The position numbers and the translations under genes were made by a program. DNA of 64,000 nt from Desulforamulus putei DSM 12395 (GTDB taxonomy: Bacteria > Bacillota > Desulfotomaculia > Desulfotomaculales > Desulfotomaculaceae), in assembly GCF_900129195.1 (NCBI RefSeq), contig NZ_FQUY01000001.1, positions 124,001-188,000 on the forward strand. The letters run 5' to 3'. Under the pieces are notes generated by a model. It searched no databases and was not told the origin of the DNA. It was given only the letters and a program-made list of their open reading frames with translations. Positions 55,328 through 64,000 of this stretch are shown piece after piece; the stretch's first letter is position 1, and each line of letters begins with the position of its first letter.

Positions 55328-57748
55328 ATGCGAGTTTCCTATCAATGGTTGAAAGATTATGTGGATGTTGATATAAGTCCCCGGGAGCTGGCCGAGCGGC
55401 TGACTCTGGCCGGGCTGGCAGTGGATGCCGTGGATGAACCGGGGGCAGGCATCGAAAAAGTGGTGACCGGCCGCATTCTGAAAATTGAAAAGCACCCCAA
55501 CGCCGATAAGCTGGTGGTGTGTACCGTTGATGTGGGCCAGGGGGAACCCCTGCAAATTGTCACCGGGGCCACCAACGTCCGTGAGGGGCACGTGGTGCCG
55601 GTGGCGCTGGAAGGGGCCAAACTGGCTGGCGGACTTCAGATCAAGCGCTCCAAATTAAGGGGTGTGGAGTCCAGGGGCATGCTATGTTCCGGTCAGGAAC
55701 TGGGGATGGAAAGCAAACTGCTTACGCCGGAAATGGCCCATGGCATTCTCATTTTAGCGGATGATGTGGCCGTCGGGCTGGACGCCAGAGAAGTGCTGGG
55801 ACTCAATGATGCCGTGTTGGAACTGGATCTAACCCCCAACCGCGGAGATGCCTTGTGTATTACCGGTGTAGCCAGGGATGTGGCCGCCCTGTTAAATAAG
55901 GAATTAAAAATACCGCATCCCCAATTCACCGAGGGTGAGGAAAAGATTGAGGACCTGGTTAAAATCGATATAGAAGATCCAGACCTCTGCCGCCGTTATG
56001 TGGCCCGGCTGATCAAAGGAATTAACATCGGCCCGTCTCCCATGTGGCTGCAAAACAGGCTGCGGTCAGCCGGTATCAGGTCCATTAACAATGTGGTGGA
56101 TATCACCAACTATGTTATGCTGGAGTTAGGCCAGCCTCTGCACGCCTTTGATTATGACAAAATCAAAGACCGTCATATTATTGTCCGCCGGGCCGGGGAG
56201 GGGGAAAAAATTGTCTCCTTGGACGGCGTTGAACGCACCTTAAATGCCGATATGTTGGCCATTACCGATGAGGCGGGGCCGGTTGCTGTTGCTGGCATAA
56301 TGGGTGGATTGGACAGTGAAGTGACTGAGGATACAGTAAATGTTCTCATTGAATCGGCCTACTTCCATCCCATCAGCATTCGCCGTACTTCCAAAGCCTT
56401 GGGGTTGCGCTCGGAATCCTCCATTAGATTTGAGAAGGGTATTGATATCAACGGATGCCTCAGGGCGGCCGACCGGGCTGTGGAATTAATCCAGCAGTTA
56501 GCCGGGGGAACCGTCGTATCCGGGGCTATTGATAATTTCCCGAACCCCATTACAGAAAAAACCATCCTCTTGCGACCCCGGCGGGTCAACTGGGTCCTGG
56601 GGGTTGAAATCTCCCGGCAGGACATCATTGACATTATGCGGCGTTTGCAATTCAGGGTTCAGGAGCAGGGAGAAGATTTACTGGTGACCATTCCCACCTT
56701 CCGGCCGGACATTACCGGGGAATGGGACCTGGTGGAAGAAGTGGCCCGGTTGTATGGCTTTAACCGGATTCCCGAGACCCTTCCCTTTGGCGCCTCGACC
56801 CAGGGGATTCGTACAACGGAACAACAATTAACCTGGGACATTCGGGACGTTATGACCGCCTGCGGGTTCCATGAAGTCATTACCTATAGCTTTGTTCATC
56901 CCAGGGTTTTTGATTTGATGAATTTACCGGAGGACAGCAGGTTCCGCAGCGCAGTGAGGCTCCAAAATCCCCTCAGTGAAGAACAATCCGTCATGCGTAC
57001 CGTGCTGGTGCCCAGCTTGCTGGAAGTCCTGCAGCGCAACTTGAATCGCAGGGTGCAAAAGGGCGCTTTGTTTGAGATTGCCCGGGTATTTTACCCGGTG
57101 GAGGGCCAGCCTCTGCCGGAAGAAATACCGGTCTTAGCTGCAGTGGCCATCGGCAATATGCCGAAGACCTGGAACCAGCCGTCCCGGCCCATGGATTTCT
57201 TCTTTATGAAGGGTGTGGCCGAACAGCTTATGGATTCCCTGGGCGTTCCAGGGGTGGCATTTACCCGTCACCAGGACCCCAGTTTTCACCCCGGACGCTG
57301 CGCCAGGATTGAGGTAAACGGTCAACTGCTGGGTGTTGTGGGCGAGCTTCATCCCGACGTCATTGAAAATTACGACCTGGGCGGCAGGGCAGTGGCCCTG
57401 AAGCTGGACCTGAAGGTGCTGGCCCAGGTCAACCGCCCGGTTAAGCAATACCAGGGCCTGCCCAAATTCCCCATGGTGGAGCGGGACCTGGCTGTCCTGG
57501 TCAAACAGGATGTACCGGCGGCAGAGATGCTATCCATCATTAAAAAGGCCGGCGGCAACCTGTTAAAGAAAGTAGACATCTTCGATGTTTACCAGGGTTC
57601 CCAGGTACCTGAAGGATACAAGAGTGTGGCCTTCAGCATGAAATTCCAGGCGCCGGACAGAACCCTCACCGACGAAGAAATCAATGATAAGATGCAGCGC
57701 ATTACCAATTCCCTGACGGCCCAAACAGGGGCGGTGTTAAGAAAATAA
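55328..57748 (+). CDS. pheT: Phenylalanyl-tRNA synthetase beta subunit
   Basis: 806 residues, 29 bases after pheS. tRNA-binding OB domain (40-150, GRILKIEKHPNADKLVVC), B3/B4 editing domain, B5, class II-like core (NPLSEEQSVMRT) and C-terminal FDX-ACB domain (FPMVERDLAVLV, IFDVYQGSQVPEG). It binds tRNA-Phe and edits Tyr-tRNA-Phe. Confidence 0.97.
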   Translation: MRVSYQWLKDYVDVDISPRELAERLTLAGLAVDAVDEPGAGIEKVVTGRILKIEKHPNADKLVVCTVDVGQGEPLQIVTGATNVREGHVVPVALEGAKLAGGLQIKRSKLRGVESRGMLCSGQELGMESKLLTPEMAHGILILADDVAVGLDAREVLGLNDAVLELDLTPNRGDALCITGVARDVAALLNKELKIPHPQFTEGEEKIEDLVKIDIEDPDLCRRYVARLIKGINIGPSPMWLQNRLRSAGIRSINNVVDITNYVMLELGQPLHAFDYDKIKDRHIIVRRAGEGEKIVSLDGVERTLNADMLAITDEAGPVAVAGIMGGLDSEVTEDTVNVLIESAYFHPISIRRTSKALGLRSESSIRFEKGIDINGCLRAADRAVELIQQLAGGTVVSGAIDNFPNPITEKTILLRPRRVNWVLGVEISRQDIIDIMRRLQFRVQEQGEDLLVTIPTFRPDITGEWDLVEEVARLYGFNRIPETLPFGASTQGIRTTEQQLTWDIRDVMTACGFHEVITYSFVHPRVFDLMNLPEDSRFRSAVRLQNPLSEEQSVMRTVLVPSLLEVLQRNLNRRVQKGALFEIARVFYPVEGQPLPEEIPVLAAVAIGNMPKTWNQPSRPMDFFFMKGVAEQLMDSLGVPGVAFTRHQDPSFHPGRCARIEVNGQLLGVVGELHPDVIENYDLGGRAVALKLDLKVLAQVNRPVKQYQGLPKFPMVERDLAVLVKQDVPAAEMLSIIKKAGGNLLKKVDIFDVYQGSQVPEGYKSVAFSMKFQAPDRTLTDEEINDKMQRITNSLTAQTGAVLRK

Positions 57749-57760
57749 GGCTAGCACAAG

Positions 57761-57801
57761 ACACCGGTAGCCAAGAGCAGGCTAGCCGGTGTTCTTTTTT
57801 T
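57761..57801 (+). terminator. Terminator of pheST
   Basis: ACACCGG-TAGCC pairs with GGCTA-GCCGGTGT with one bulged base, then TCTTTTTTTG. Confidence 0.8.
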
Positions 57802-57823
57802 GTACAGTGAAAGACATTACCAT

Positions 57824-57837
57824 TTGTATGAATACAA
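57824..57837. promoter_or_regulatory. Short palindrome, possible operator of the XRE-cupin regulator
   Basis: TTGTAT and ATACAA are separated by two bases, 125 bases upstream of the regulator gene in an AT-rich stretch. XRE-cupin regulators often bind near their own gene. Weak evidence on its own. Confidence 0.3.
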
Positions 57838-57963
57838 TATACATTCTAAAAATTATTACAGTGGAGCAGGAAAAATTTCAGTTATAGTGTAATTAATTTC
57901 AAAATATCATAATTTTAAGTCATTAACTCGAAATCATTTTAAGTGGCAGCAGGAGGACAACGA

Positions 57964-58506
57964 ATGGAGGAAATTTACGAAAAAATTCGGACGTTGCGGG
58001 TTCAACAGAATTTAACGTTGAAGGAACTAAGCGAGAAAACAGGGTTATCCGTCAGTTTTCTTTCACAGGTGGAAAGGGGCACTTCCTCTTTAGCCATCAC
58101 CTCTTTAAAAAAAATAGCGGATGCCTTTAATGTTCCCATCACCAGCTTTTTTGACAGTGAAAACAATCAAAATTTCCTGGTTAAGGCCGAGGAGCAAAAA
58201 CCCTTTCGGATTGAGGGATCAAAGGCAGAGTACACCAGATTGGGCGGGGAATTTTCCGGTAAGGTATTGGAACCTCTGCTTGTTACGCTGGATCCCGGAA
58301 AAACCCACGAAAATGTTTTCAGTCATCCGGGCGAGGAGTTCTATTACGTTTTAGAAGGGGCTGTCATTTTTAATGTGGATGGTAAGGAATATTTGGTGAA
58401 GAAAGGGGACTCCATCCACTATCCATCGGAATTGCCCCATTTTTGGCTTAACCCGTTGGAACAAAAGGCGAAGGTTTTGTGTGTTTTGACACCGGTCATT
58501 TTTTAA
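57964..58506 (+). CDS. XRE-family regulator with C-terminal cupin domain
   Basis: 180 residues from ATG 57964 after GGAGG; the open frame extends seven codons further. Residues 5-60 are the helix-turn-helix (TLKELSEKTGLSVSFLSQVERG). Residues 105-178 are a cupin (SHPGEEFYYVLEGAVIFNVDG, KKGDSIHYPSELPHFWLN) that should bind the inducer. It is the first gene of the hydantoinase cluster and probably its local regulator, 44 bases upstream of the A-subunit gene. Confidence 0.9.
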   Translation: MEEIYEKIRTLRVQQNLTLKELSEKTGLSVSFLSQVERGTSSLAITSLKKIADAFNVPITSFFDSENNQNFLVKAEEQKPFRIEGSKAEYTRLGGEFSGKVLEPLLVTLDPGKTHENVFSHPGEEFYYVLEGAVIFNVDGKEYLVKKGDSIHYPSELPHFWLNPLEQKAKVLCVLTPVIF

Positions 58507-58550
58507 GTCGACCGGAATCCTATAAAATTTTTAAAGGAAAGGTGGTACTT

Positions 58551-60593
58551 ATGCGGGTTGCAACTGACATCGGGGGAACCTTTACAGACCTGGTTTCCGT
58601 TGATGAGCAAGGAAGAATCAGTATTGCAAAAAGTCACACGACTCCTCCCAATTTTGAACAAGGGGTCATTGACGTCATCCAAAAGAGTGGTATTGAACCC
58701 GGGGAAATTGAGGCATTTATCCACGGCACCACGGTGATCATTAACGCCCTGACCGAGCGAAAAGGAGCCAAAACAGGCCTGATTACAACCAAAGGATTTC
58801 GTGACGTTTTGGAAATCGGACGGGGCAACCGGCCCGATTTGTATAACGTTCGCTATCAGAAACCCACACCCTTTGTTCCCCGCTACCTTCGTCAGGAAGT
58901 GGAGGAGAGACTGAATTATAAAGGAGAAGTCCTTACCCCTTTAAACAAAGAACAGGTTAAGGCTGTGGTTGAATATTTTAAACAAGAAAAGGTGGAAGCC
59001 ATTGCAGTAACCTACCTGCATGCCTATGCCAATCCGGTTCATGAACAGCAAACCGTAGAAATCATTAAGGAACTCTGGCCGGAAGTAGCCGTTACAGCCT
59101 CCCACGAAGTAACCAAGGAATGGCGTGAGTATGAACGCACCAGTACCTGTGTTTTAAACTCTTATGTCAAACCCATCGCAGCCTTATACATCGATCGATT
59201 GGAATCAAAACTCAGCGAAATAGGTACCAAAGGCAAAAAATATATCATGCAGTCCAATGGCGGGACTACCACCTTTGCCCAATCCAAGATCACGCCCATC
59301 AATATGGTGGAATCCGGTCCGGTGGCCGGTGTTTTTGGCGCCGCAGTATTGGGCCAGATGCTGGGCGAAAAGAATATCATCGCCTTTGATATTGGCGGAA
59401 CCACGGCAAAATGCTCCTTGATTGATAATGGCGAGGTTAAGGTCACGACAGAATATAAGATTGAAAAAACCGATCGCACCGCCGGTTACCCCATCAAGGT
59501 GCCTGTGGTGGATATTGTGGAAATTGGTAATGGCGGCGGTTCCATTGCCTGGATTGATGATGCCGGTTCTTTAAAAGTAGGTCCCCAGTCCGCCGGTGCC
59601 CTGCCGGGGCCGGTTGCCTATGGACGGGGAGGTATGGAACCTACCACCACCGATGCCAGCCTAATCACCGGCCGGCTCTCACCCAAAAACTTTGATAATG
59701 AAGTGAATATGGTGCAAGTGAGCAAAGCTATCCACGATAAGGTGGCGCAACATTTTAATTTATCCGTTGACGAAGCAGCATTAGGGATTATCCGCATTGC
59801 TAATTCCAACATGTTAAATGCCCTGAAATTGATTTCTGTCAGAAGGGGCTATGACCCCCGTGAGTTTACGATGGTTGCCTTTGGTGGCGGCGGCCCCATG
59901 CATGCACCAGCCCTGGCCAGGGAATTGGGGGTTAAAAAGGTCATTGTACCGGTGGCAGCCTCGGTATTTTCTGCCTGGGGCATGTTAATGACCGACCTCC
60001 GTCACGACTATATTCAAACCTTTATTCGCAGGGTTAATGAAGTGGATCCTAAAGAACTCAATCAAGAGTGGCAAAAGATAGAGGAACAGGCCCTGGCGCA
60101 ATTCCGGGCCGAAGACATTGAGCCCGGCAAAGTTGTTTTCTCGCGTTTTGTTGATATGCGTTATTTAGGTCAGGAACATACTGTGAAGGTACCGGTTCCC
60201 AACGGAGGATGGGATCAAGCTGTGGTGGAAGAAGTGATCAGCCGGTTCCACAAGGTGCACGAACAGCATTACACGTTTAAATTGGAAGGGGCTGCAACGG
60301 AAATCGTCAACCTGCACCTGGTGTCCTTTGGCACCGTTAAGAAGCCGGAAATGTATAAGATGGAAATGGTAGGCGGTTCCGCCGAAGATGCCTTATTGGA
60401 GACCCGGCCGGTACTTTATGAAGGTGAAGGCTGGATCGAAACCAGGGTCTATACCCGTGAAAAACTGGCAGCTGGAGTAATTGTCGAAGGACCGGCCATT
60501 GTAGAGGAACCCTCAGCATCTACCGTCATTTACCCGGGACAATCTTTAACTGTTGATATCTATGGCAACCTGATTATTCGGACGGGGGTGTAA
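58551..60593 (+). CDS. Hydantoinase/oxoprolinase family protein, A subunit
   Basis: 680 residues from ATG 58551 after AAAGGTGG; the frame opens 24 codons earlier inside the regulator gene. The ASKHA-type ATPase fold shows VATDIGGTFTDLV (phosphate loop), FIHGTTVIINAL, ESGPVAGVFGAA, IAFDIGGTTAKCSLI and FGGGGPMHAPALARELG. The family includes N-methylhydantoinase A, 5-oxoprolinase and acetone carboxylase beta. It uses ATP to activate a cyclic amide or ketone substrate. Substrate is not readable; the paired B subunit and missing gamma subunit favour a hydantoin/lactam hydrolase. Confidence 0.92.
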   Translation: MRVATDIGGTFTDLVSVDEQGRISIAKSHTTPPNFEQGVIDVIQKSGIEPGEIEAFIHGTTVIINALTERKGAKTGLITTKGFRDVLEIGRGNRPDLYNVRYQKPTPFVPRYLRQEVEERLNYKGEVLTPLNKEQVKAVVEYFKQEKVEAIAVTYLHAYANPVHEQQTVEIIKELWPEVAVTASHEVTKEWREYERTSTCVLNSYVKPIAALYIDRLESKLSEIGTKGKKYIMQSNGGTTTFAQSKITPINMVESGPVAGVFGAAVLGQMLGEKNIIAFDIGGTTAKCSLIDNGEVKVTTEYKIEKTDRTAGYPIKVPVVDIVEIGNGGGSIAWIDDAGSLKVGPQSAGALPGPVAYGRGGMEPTTTDASLITGRLSPKNFDNEVNMVQVSKAIHDKVAQHFNLSVDEAALGIIRIANSNMLNALKLISVRRGYDPREFTMVAFGGGGPMHAPALARELGVKKVIVPVAASVFSAWGMLMTDLRHDYIQTFIRRVNEVDPKELNQEWQKIEEQALAQFRAEDIEPGKVVFSRFVDMRYLGQEHTVKVPVPNGGWDQAVVEEVISRFHKVHEQHYTFKLEGAATEIVNLHLVSFGTVKKPEMYKMEMVGGSAEDALLETRPVLYEGEGWIETRVYTREKLAAGVIVEGPAIVEEPSASTVIYPGQSLTVDIYGNLIIRTGV

Positions 60594-60596
60594 TCT

Positions 60597-62348
60597 ATGA
60601 GTCAATCCGTTAACCAACAGATAGATGCTTTTACCCTGGATATTGTCAAGGACTCCCTTATCGCCATCGGCGAAGAGATGTTCTACGCCTTGGCACGTAC
60701 CTCTATGAGTCCCATTATCTATGAAGTATTGGACTATGCCAGTGGCCTGACAGATGTCAACGGACAACTGCTTACCCAGGGGAACGGGGCCACGGGGTTT
60801 ATTGGCTTACTGACCTTTATGGTGAAGGAAACCATTGCCAAGTTTGGTAAAGAAGGTCTGAAACCGGGCGATATTATCATTATCAACGATCCCTACGTCG
60901 GTGGTGGTTCGCACCTTTCTGACGTGGGTCTGGTGCTCCCCATTTTCTATCAGGGAGAACTGGTGGCCTTTTCGGCCAACAAAGCCCACTGGACCGAAGT
61001 GGGCGGCAAGGATCCCGGTTCCTGGACCACGGATTCTACGGAAATATTTCAGGAGGGTCTGCAATTCCCCTGTGTCAAGATTTATGAAGAGGGTAAATTG
61101 AACCAGGCCTTGGTGGATATTATCGCAGCCAATGTTCGATTTCCGGATCTCTCCCTGGGCGATATGTGGGCTCAGATTGCTGCTCTGCGTACCGGAGAAA
61201 GACGGTTTATCGAACTTTGCGACAAGTACGGTAAGGATGTTGTGATGGCTTCCATTGATCGCTTGCTGGAGCACGGGGAACAGATGACCCGCAAGCAGTT
61301 GGCCCTGCTGCCCAAGGGAACCTTCGAGGCGGTTGATTATATTGACGACGATGGGGTAGGCAATGGCCCCCTGAAAGTGCAGGTTAAGGTTACCATTACA
61401 GATGAAAAATTTATCTGCGATTTTCGTGGCAGCCACCCGCAAGTGCTGGGCCCGGTGAACTGCTCCTATGCAGCGCTGGTTTCCGCTGTTCGCATCATAT
61501 TCATGGCCATTACTAACCCGTCACAGGATGTCAATGACGGCATTTTCCGCCCCCTTGAGGTGATTTCTGATAAGGGATCCATTTTCTCCTGCGAGCGCCC
61601 GGCAGCAGTTTCTACTTATTGGGAAACCATGAATTACGGGGCCGACCTTATCTGGAAAGCCCTGGCTCCGGTGCTGCCCCATCGTCTTACAGCAGGTCAC
61701 CTGTTGTCTGTATGTGCCGTCATCGTTTCCGGTATGCACCCGGATACCAATGAACCATTTCTGATTGTTGAACCATCGGTGGGCGGCTGGGGTGCCGGTC
61801 AAGGAAAAGATGGTGAACCCGGGCAATTCTGCATTGGTGACGGTGAAACCTTTAACGTACCGGTTGAGGTTGCGGAAACTCGCTATGGTGTTATGGTTGA
61901 AGAATACAGCTTCCGGACTGACGGCGCCGGTGCCGGTGAGTTCCGGGGTGGTTCCGGTTGCATCCGTACTTACCGGGCCCTAACGGATAACCAGTTTGTC
62001 ACTGCTACTTTTGGCCGACATAAATATCTCCCCTGGGGATTTAACGGGGGTAAGGACGGTTCCGAAAACTCCTTCACCATTATTAAAGCCAATGGGGAGA
62101 CCGATGGTCCCTTTGGTAAATATGCCCGCTATCCCCTCAATAAAAACGATGTTGTTCGCCTGGTAACCGCCACCGGTGGGGGTTACGGGGATCCCTTTAA
62201 GCGGCCGGCTGAAAAGGTGGCCATGGATGTCAAAAATGAATTTATCACTCTGGAACAGGCCAGAATTGACTACGGAGTCATTATCGATCCAGAAACCTTT
62301 GCAGTGGTTGGATTTACCGAAGAGCGTTTACAAAAGGAGAGAAAGTAA
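60597..62348 (+). CDS. Hydantoinase/oxoprolinase family protein, B subunit
   Basis: 583 residues, three bases after the A subunit. DIVKDSLIAIGEEMFYALARTSMSPI, FKPGDIIIINDPYVGGG-like segment (KPGDIIIINDPY), GSHLSDVGLVLPIF and FRGGSGCIRTYR are HyuB hallmarks. His and Asp residues in NDPYVGGGSHLSD bind the metal. It forms a heteromer with the A subunit and performs the ring-opening step on the activated substrate. Confidence 0.93.
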   Translation: MSQSVNQQIDAFTLDIVKDSLIAIGEEMFYALARTSMSPIIYEVLDYASGLTDVNGQLLTQGNGATGFIGLLTFMVKETIAKFGKEGLKPGDIIIINDPYVGGGSHLSDVGLVLPIFYQGELVAFSANKAHWTEVGGKDPGSWTTDSTEIFQEGLQFPCVKIYEEGKLNQALVDIIAANVRFPDLSLGDMWAQIAALRTGERRFIELCDKYGKDVVMASIDRLLEHGEQMTRKQLALLPKGTFEAVDYIDDDGVGNGPLKVQVKVTITDEKFICDFRGSHPQVLGPVNCSYAALVSAVRIIFMAITNPSQDVNDGIFRPLEVISDKGSIFSCERPAAVSTYWETMNYGADLIWKALAPVLPHRLTAGHLLSVCAVIVSGMHPDTNEPFLIVEPSVGGWGAGQGKDGEPGQFCIGDGETFNVPVEVAETRYGVMVEEYSFRTDGAGAGEFRGGSGCIRTYRALTDNQFVTATFGRHKYLPWGFNGGKDGSENSFTIIKANGETDGPFGKYARYPLNKNDVVRLVTATGGGYGDPFKRPAEKVAMDVKNEFITLEQARIDYGVIIDPETFAVVGFTEERLQKERK

Positions 62349-62681
62349 TTGGAGATTGTAACCATTAAAGATGCAGAGGCCGATCAGAGCTCCGATGTCA
62401 TTATGAAGACTTTGTTTGGTGACAATGTAAATGATGGGCGTACCCGATTTGGTACTGTTATGATTCCACCGGGAATTAGAATCCCCGCCCAGGGAGCGAG
62501 TTCCCATGATGCAGATGAATACTCTGTTGTCCTCAAAGGCTCTATTGTGACCATGAGCGGCGGGAAAGAATACAGAGTGACCAGTGGCCAGGCAACCTTT
62601 ATACCTGCCGGTGAAGCCCACTGGTGCCTTAATGACGGGAATGAAAACTGCGAAATTATTTGGGTTTTGGTGAAACGTTAG
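62349..62681 (+). CDS. Small cupin protein
   Basis: 110 residues from TTG 62349, seven bases after AAGGAGAG and directly adjoining the B-subunit stop. A single cupin domain: SSHDADEYSVVLKGSIVTMSGG and GQATFIPAGEAHWCLNDG carry His/Asp/Glu/His metal positions. Position in the cluster suggests an isomerase, lyase or ligand-binding helper for the hydantoinase product. Not assignable further. Confidence 0.82.
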   Translation: MEIVTIKDAEADQSSDVIMKTLFGDNVNDGRTRFGTVMIPPGIRIPAQGASSHDADEYSVVLKGSIVTMSGGKEYRVTSGQATFIPAGEAHWCLNDGNENCEIIWVLVKR

Positions 62682-62689
62682 GGTCTTTA

Positions 62690-62721
62690 GGGAGCCTTAC
62701 CTGATTTGGGGCAAGGCTCCC
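62690..62721 (+). terminator. Hairpin between the cupin and M24 genes
   Basis: GGGAGCCTT (62690-62698) and AAGGCTCCC (62713-62721). It lacks a T-tract, so it may be a processing or partial terminator site that lowers expression of the following genes. Confidence 0.45.
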
Positions 62722-62754
62722 TCCCAATAAACCATGTCAAAGGAAGGTGGTATA

Positions 62755-63852
62755 TTGAGTGTACACCTGCAAAGATTTATAAAGGCTCAAGGTCTGCTCT
62801 CAGGAAATGAACTGGGAGCGGTGGTGGTAACATCTCCTCCTAATTTTTTCTATTTCAGTGGTATGTGGCTGGATTCAAAAGAAAGATTACAGGCCATTAT
62901 CATTCCCAAAACAGGCACACCAAAGATGATTGTGCATGAAATGTTCAGGGAAGAAGTAAATCCCCACGCAGGTGTGGAGCCAATATTTTGGTCCGATGGG
63001 ACACCTGCTCTGGAGCTATTGGCCAATGTTTTACCCTCAACCGGAATTGTCTCCATTGACAACCAGTGGCCCAGCGGCAATTTAATTCAGCTGATGGGTC
63101 TCAGGCCGGAACTTACTTTTGTTAACAGCACACATATTCTGGGGGGTCTCCGTTTACAAAAGGACGAAACAGAAATTAAATTATTGAAAGAGTCTGGAAA
63201 TTGTGCTGACCAAATTATGGACAGAATTATTCAGTTTATCAAACCTGGCTTTACGGAGATAGAAGTGGCAGAAGAAATTAAACGACTCTTTAAAGAAGAG
63301 GGGATCTATGAGCTTTCCTTCGAACCCATCGTAGCCACCGGCGGCAATGCTGCTATCCCGCATCACACTCCGGATGATACCGTTCTGCGGGAAGGGGACA
63401 CTCTGGTGATTGATATGGGAGGGATTAAAAATCATTACTGCTCCGATATTACCCGGACCATTGTGCTGGGAGAAGCAACCCCGGAGATTAAAAAAGTATA
63501 CGAAGTGGTTCGCTTGGCACAGGAAGAGGCGGTGAATGCCATCCGACCGGGGATTCCCATGCAAGAAATTGATCAGACAGCCAGAAGGATCATTACTGAA
63601 GCAGGGTATGGCCCCTATTTTACCCATCGTACCGGACACGGTTTGGGGATTGAGGTTCATGAGGAGCCCTATCTAGCACCGGGAAACCAACAGTTATTGG
63701 AAGAGGGAATGGTCGTCAGCGTAGAGCCTGGAATTTACCTGCCCGGACAATTTGGTATCCGGATTGAAGATATTGTTGTGGTCACGGCCAGCGGTGCTGA
63801 AAGACTGAATCATTTTCCCCGCCATTTGATTTGTACTGAGGTACAAAAGTAA
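62755..63852 (+). CDS. M24-family metallopeptidase (Xaa-Pro peptidase-like)
   Basis: 365 residues. TTG 62755 is about four bases after AGGAAGGTGG; an ATG seven codons earlier precedes that site. The creatinase N-terminal domain (1-130) is followed by the pita-bread domain with all five metal ligands: Asp in VIDMGG, Asp in CSDITRT, His in HRTGHGLG, Glu in SVEPGI and Glu in RIEDIV. These ligands exclude creatinase, which lacks them. In this cluster it may hydrolyse a dipeptide-like or carbamoyl-amino-acid product of the hydantoinase. Confidence 0.9.
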   Translation: MSVHLQRFIKAQGLLSGNELGAVVVTSPPNFFYFSGMWLDSKERLQAIIIPKTGTPKMIVHEMFREEVNPHAGVEPIFWSDGTPALELLANVLPSTGIVSIDNQWPSGNLIQLMGLRPELTFVNSTHILGGLRLQKDETEIKLLKESGNCADQIMDRIIQFIKPGFTEIEVAEEIKRLFKEEGIYELSFEPIVATGGNAAIPHHTPDDTVLREGDTLVIDMGGIKNHYCSDITRTIVLGEATPEIKKVYEVVRLAQEEAVNAIRPGIPMQEIDQTARRIITEAGYGPYFTHRTGHGLGIEVHEEPYLAPGNQQLLEEGMVVSVEPGIYLPGQFGIRIEDIVVVTASGAERLNHFPRHLICTEVQK

Positions 63853-63880
63853 AAATTTAAAAAGGGGGATCGAATGTATT

Positions 63881-64000
63881 ATGGAAGATAACGTATTAAA
63901 CAAGAGTATCGAAATGGATGAAGCCTTATCGGCAATACCCGAGTCCGAGCGACAACACTGGTTGACACCGGCGATGATTTTTGGCGGATTGGAATTTACC
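63881..64000 (+). CDS. Start of a probable NCS1/cytosine-permease-family transporter (cut by window end)
   Basis: ATG 63881 with AAAGGGGGA about 11 bases upstream. Only 40 residues are visible: an acidic N-tail (MDEALSAIPESERQ) then HWLTPAMIFGGLEFT, like the entry to helix 1 in NCS1 permeases. Following a hydantoinase cluster, a hydantoin or nucleobase importer is reasonable. The fragment is too short to be sure. Confidence 0.55.
   Translation, partial: MEDNVLNKSIEMDEALSAIPESERQHWLTPAMIFGGLEFT

Noticed and set aside
58551-62348. Acetone carboxylase
   Set aside because: Only the A and B type subunits are present and no gamma subunit follows in the visible sequence; a cupin and M24 peptidase fit a hydantoin/lactam pathway better.
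62755-63852. Creatinase instead of a peptidase
   Set aside because: Creatinases lose the five metal ligands, while all five are present here.

Overview
The window reads as chromosome of an anaerobic, spore-forming, Gram-positive bacterium, most likely a Desulfotomaculum/Desulforamulus-type member of the Peptococcaceae. This is inferred from sporulation genes (ytaF, a pdaB-like deacetylase, ytxC), T-box leaders on thrS and pheST, an infC-rpmI-rplT operon with an L20-type leader, a sensory-type [FeFe]-hydrogenase homologue paired with a SpoIIE phosphatase, frequent TTG/GTG starts and copper-amine-oxidase-like stalk domains. No species marker such as rRNA is present.

Left third (1 to about 22.8 kb): a layered and partly decayed defence island. 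It opens with the end of a DUF1156 DNA methyltransferase followed closely by a 1215-residue PLD-SNF2 helicase, a DISARM/ARMADA-like pairing. Next come a frameshifted HNH endonuclease gene and a tight three-gene operon (unknown protein, SecB-like chaperone, PD-(D/E)XK nuclease-like protein) behind a 22-bp palindrome; this trio is my best candidate for an undescribed system. A broken type I restriction hsdR, a VanW-family gene and a broken DUF457 gene follow. Then comes an apparently complete type III-D-variant CRISPR effector operon: CARF-HEPN RNase, Cas10, a large Cas7-Cas5(Csx10)-helical-tail fusion, a double Cas7, Csx19, and a Cas7 with insertion. It has no array, cas6 or adaptation genes in the window. 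The right edge of the island is a scar of fragments: IS21 istA, GGDEF, DUF262/DUF1524 and ADP-ribosylglycohydrolase.

Middle (22.8 to 53.8 kb): mostly core genome. A FIST sensor and a GGDEF-EAL protein form a c-di-GMP pair. tRNA-Leu(GAG), a flavoprotein, the hydrogenase-like sensor with its phosphatase, and a reverse-strand run lytic transglycosylase-coaE-ytaF-mutM-polA follow. After these come a C-terminal processing protease, DedA and TVP38 membrane proteins, a PdaB-like deacetylase, a D,D-carboxypeptidase, tRNA-Val(GAC), an SDH/ClpP-fold membrane protease, several tiny membrane proteins, an unrecognised tail-anchored repeat protein, ytxC, DUF445, thrS, the infC operon with an AUU start, a Trk/Ktr potassium system and a TrmH-family methyltransferase.

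Right end (53.8 to 64 kb): a yqzL-like small gene, a Phe T-box and pheST, then a catabolic cluster. It has an XRE-cupin regulator, hydantoinase/oxoprolinase A and B subunits, a cupin, an M24 metallopeptidase and the start of a probable NCS1 permease, suggesting regulated uptake and hydrolysis of a hydantoin-like or related cyclic amide.
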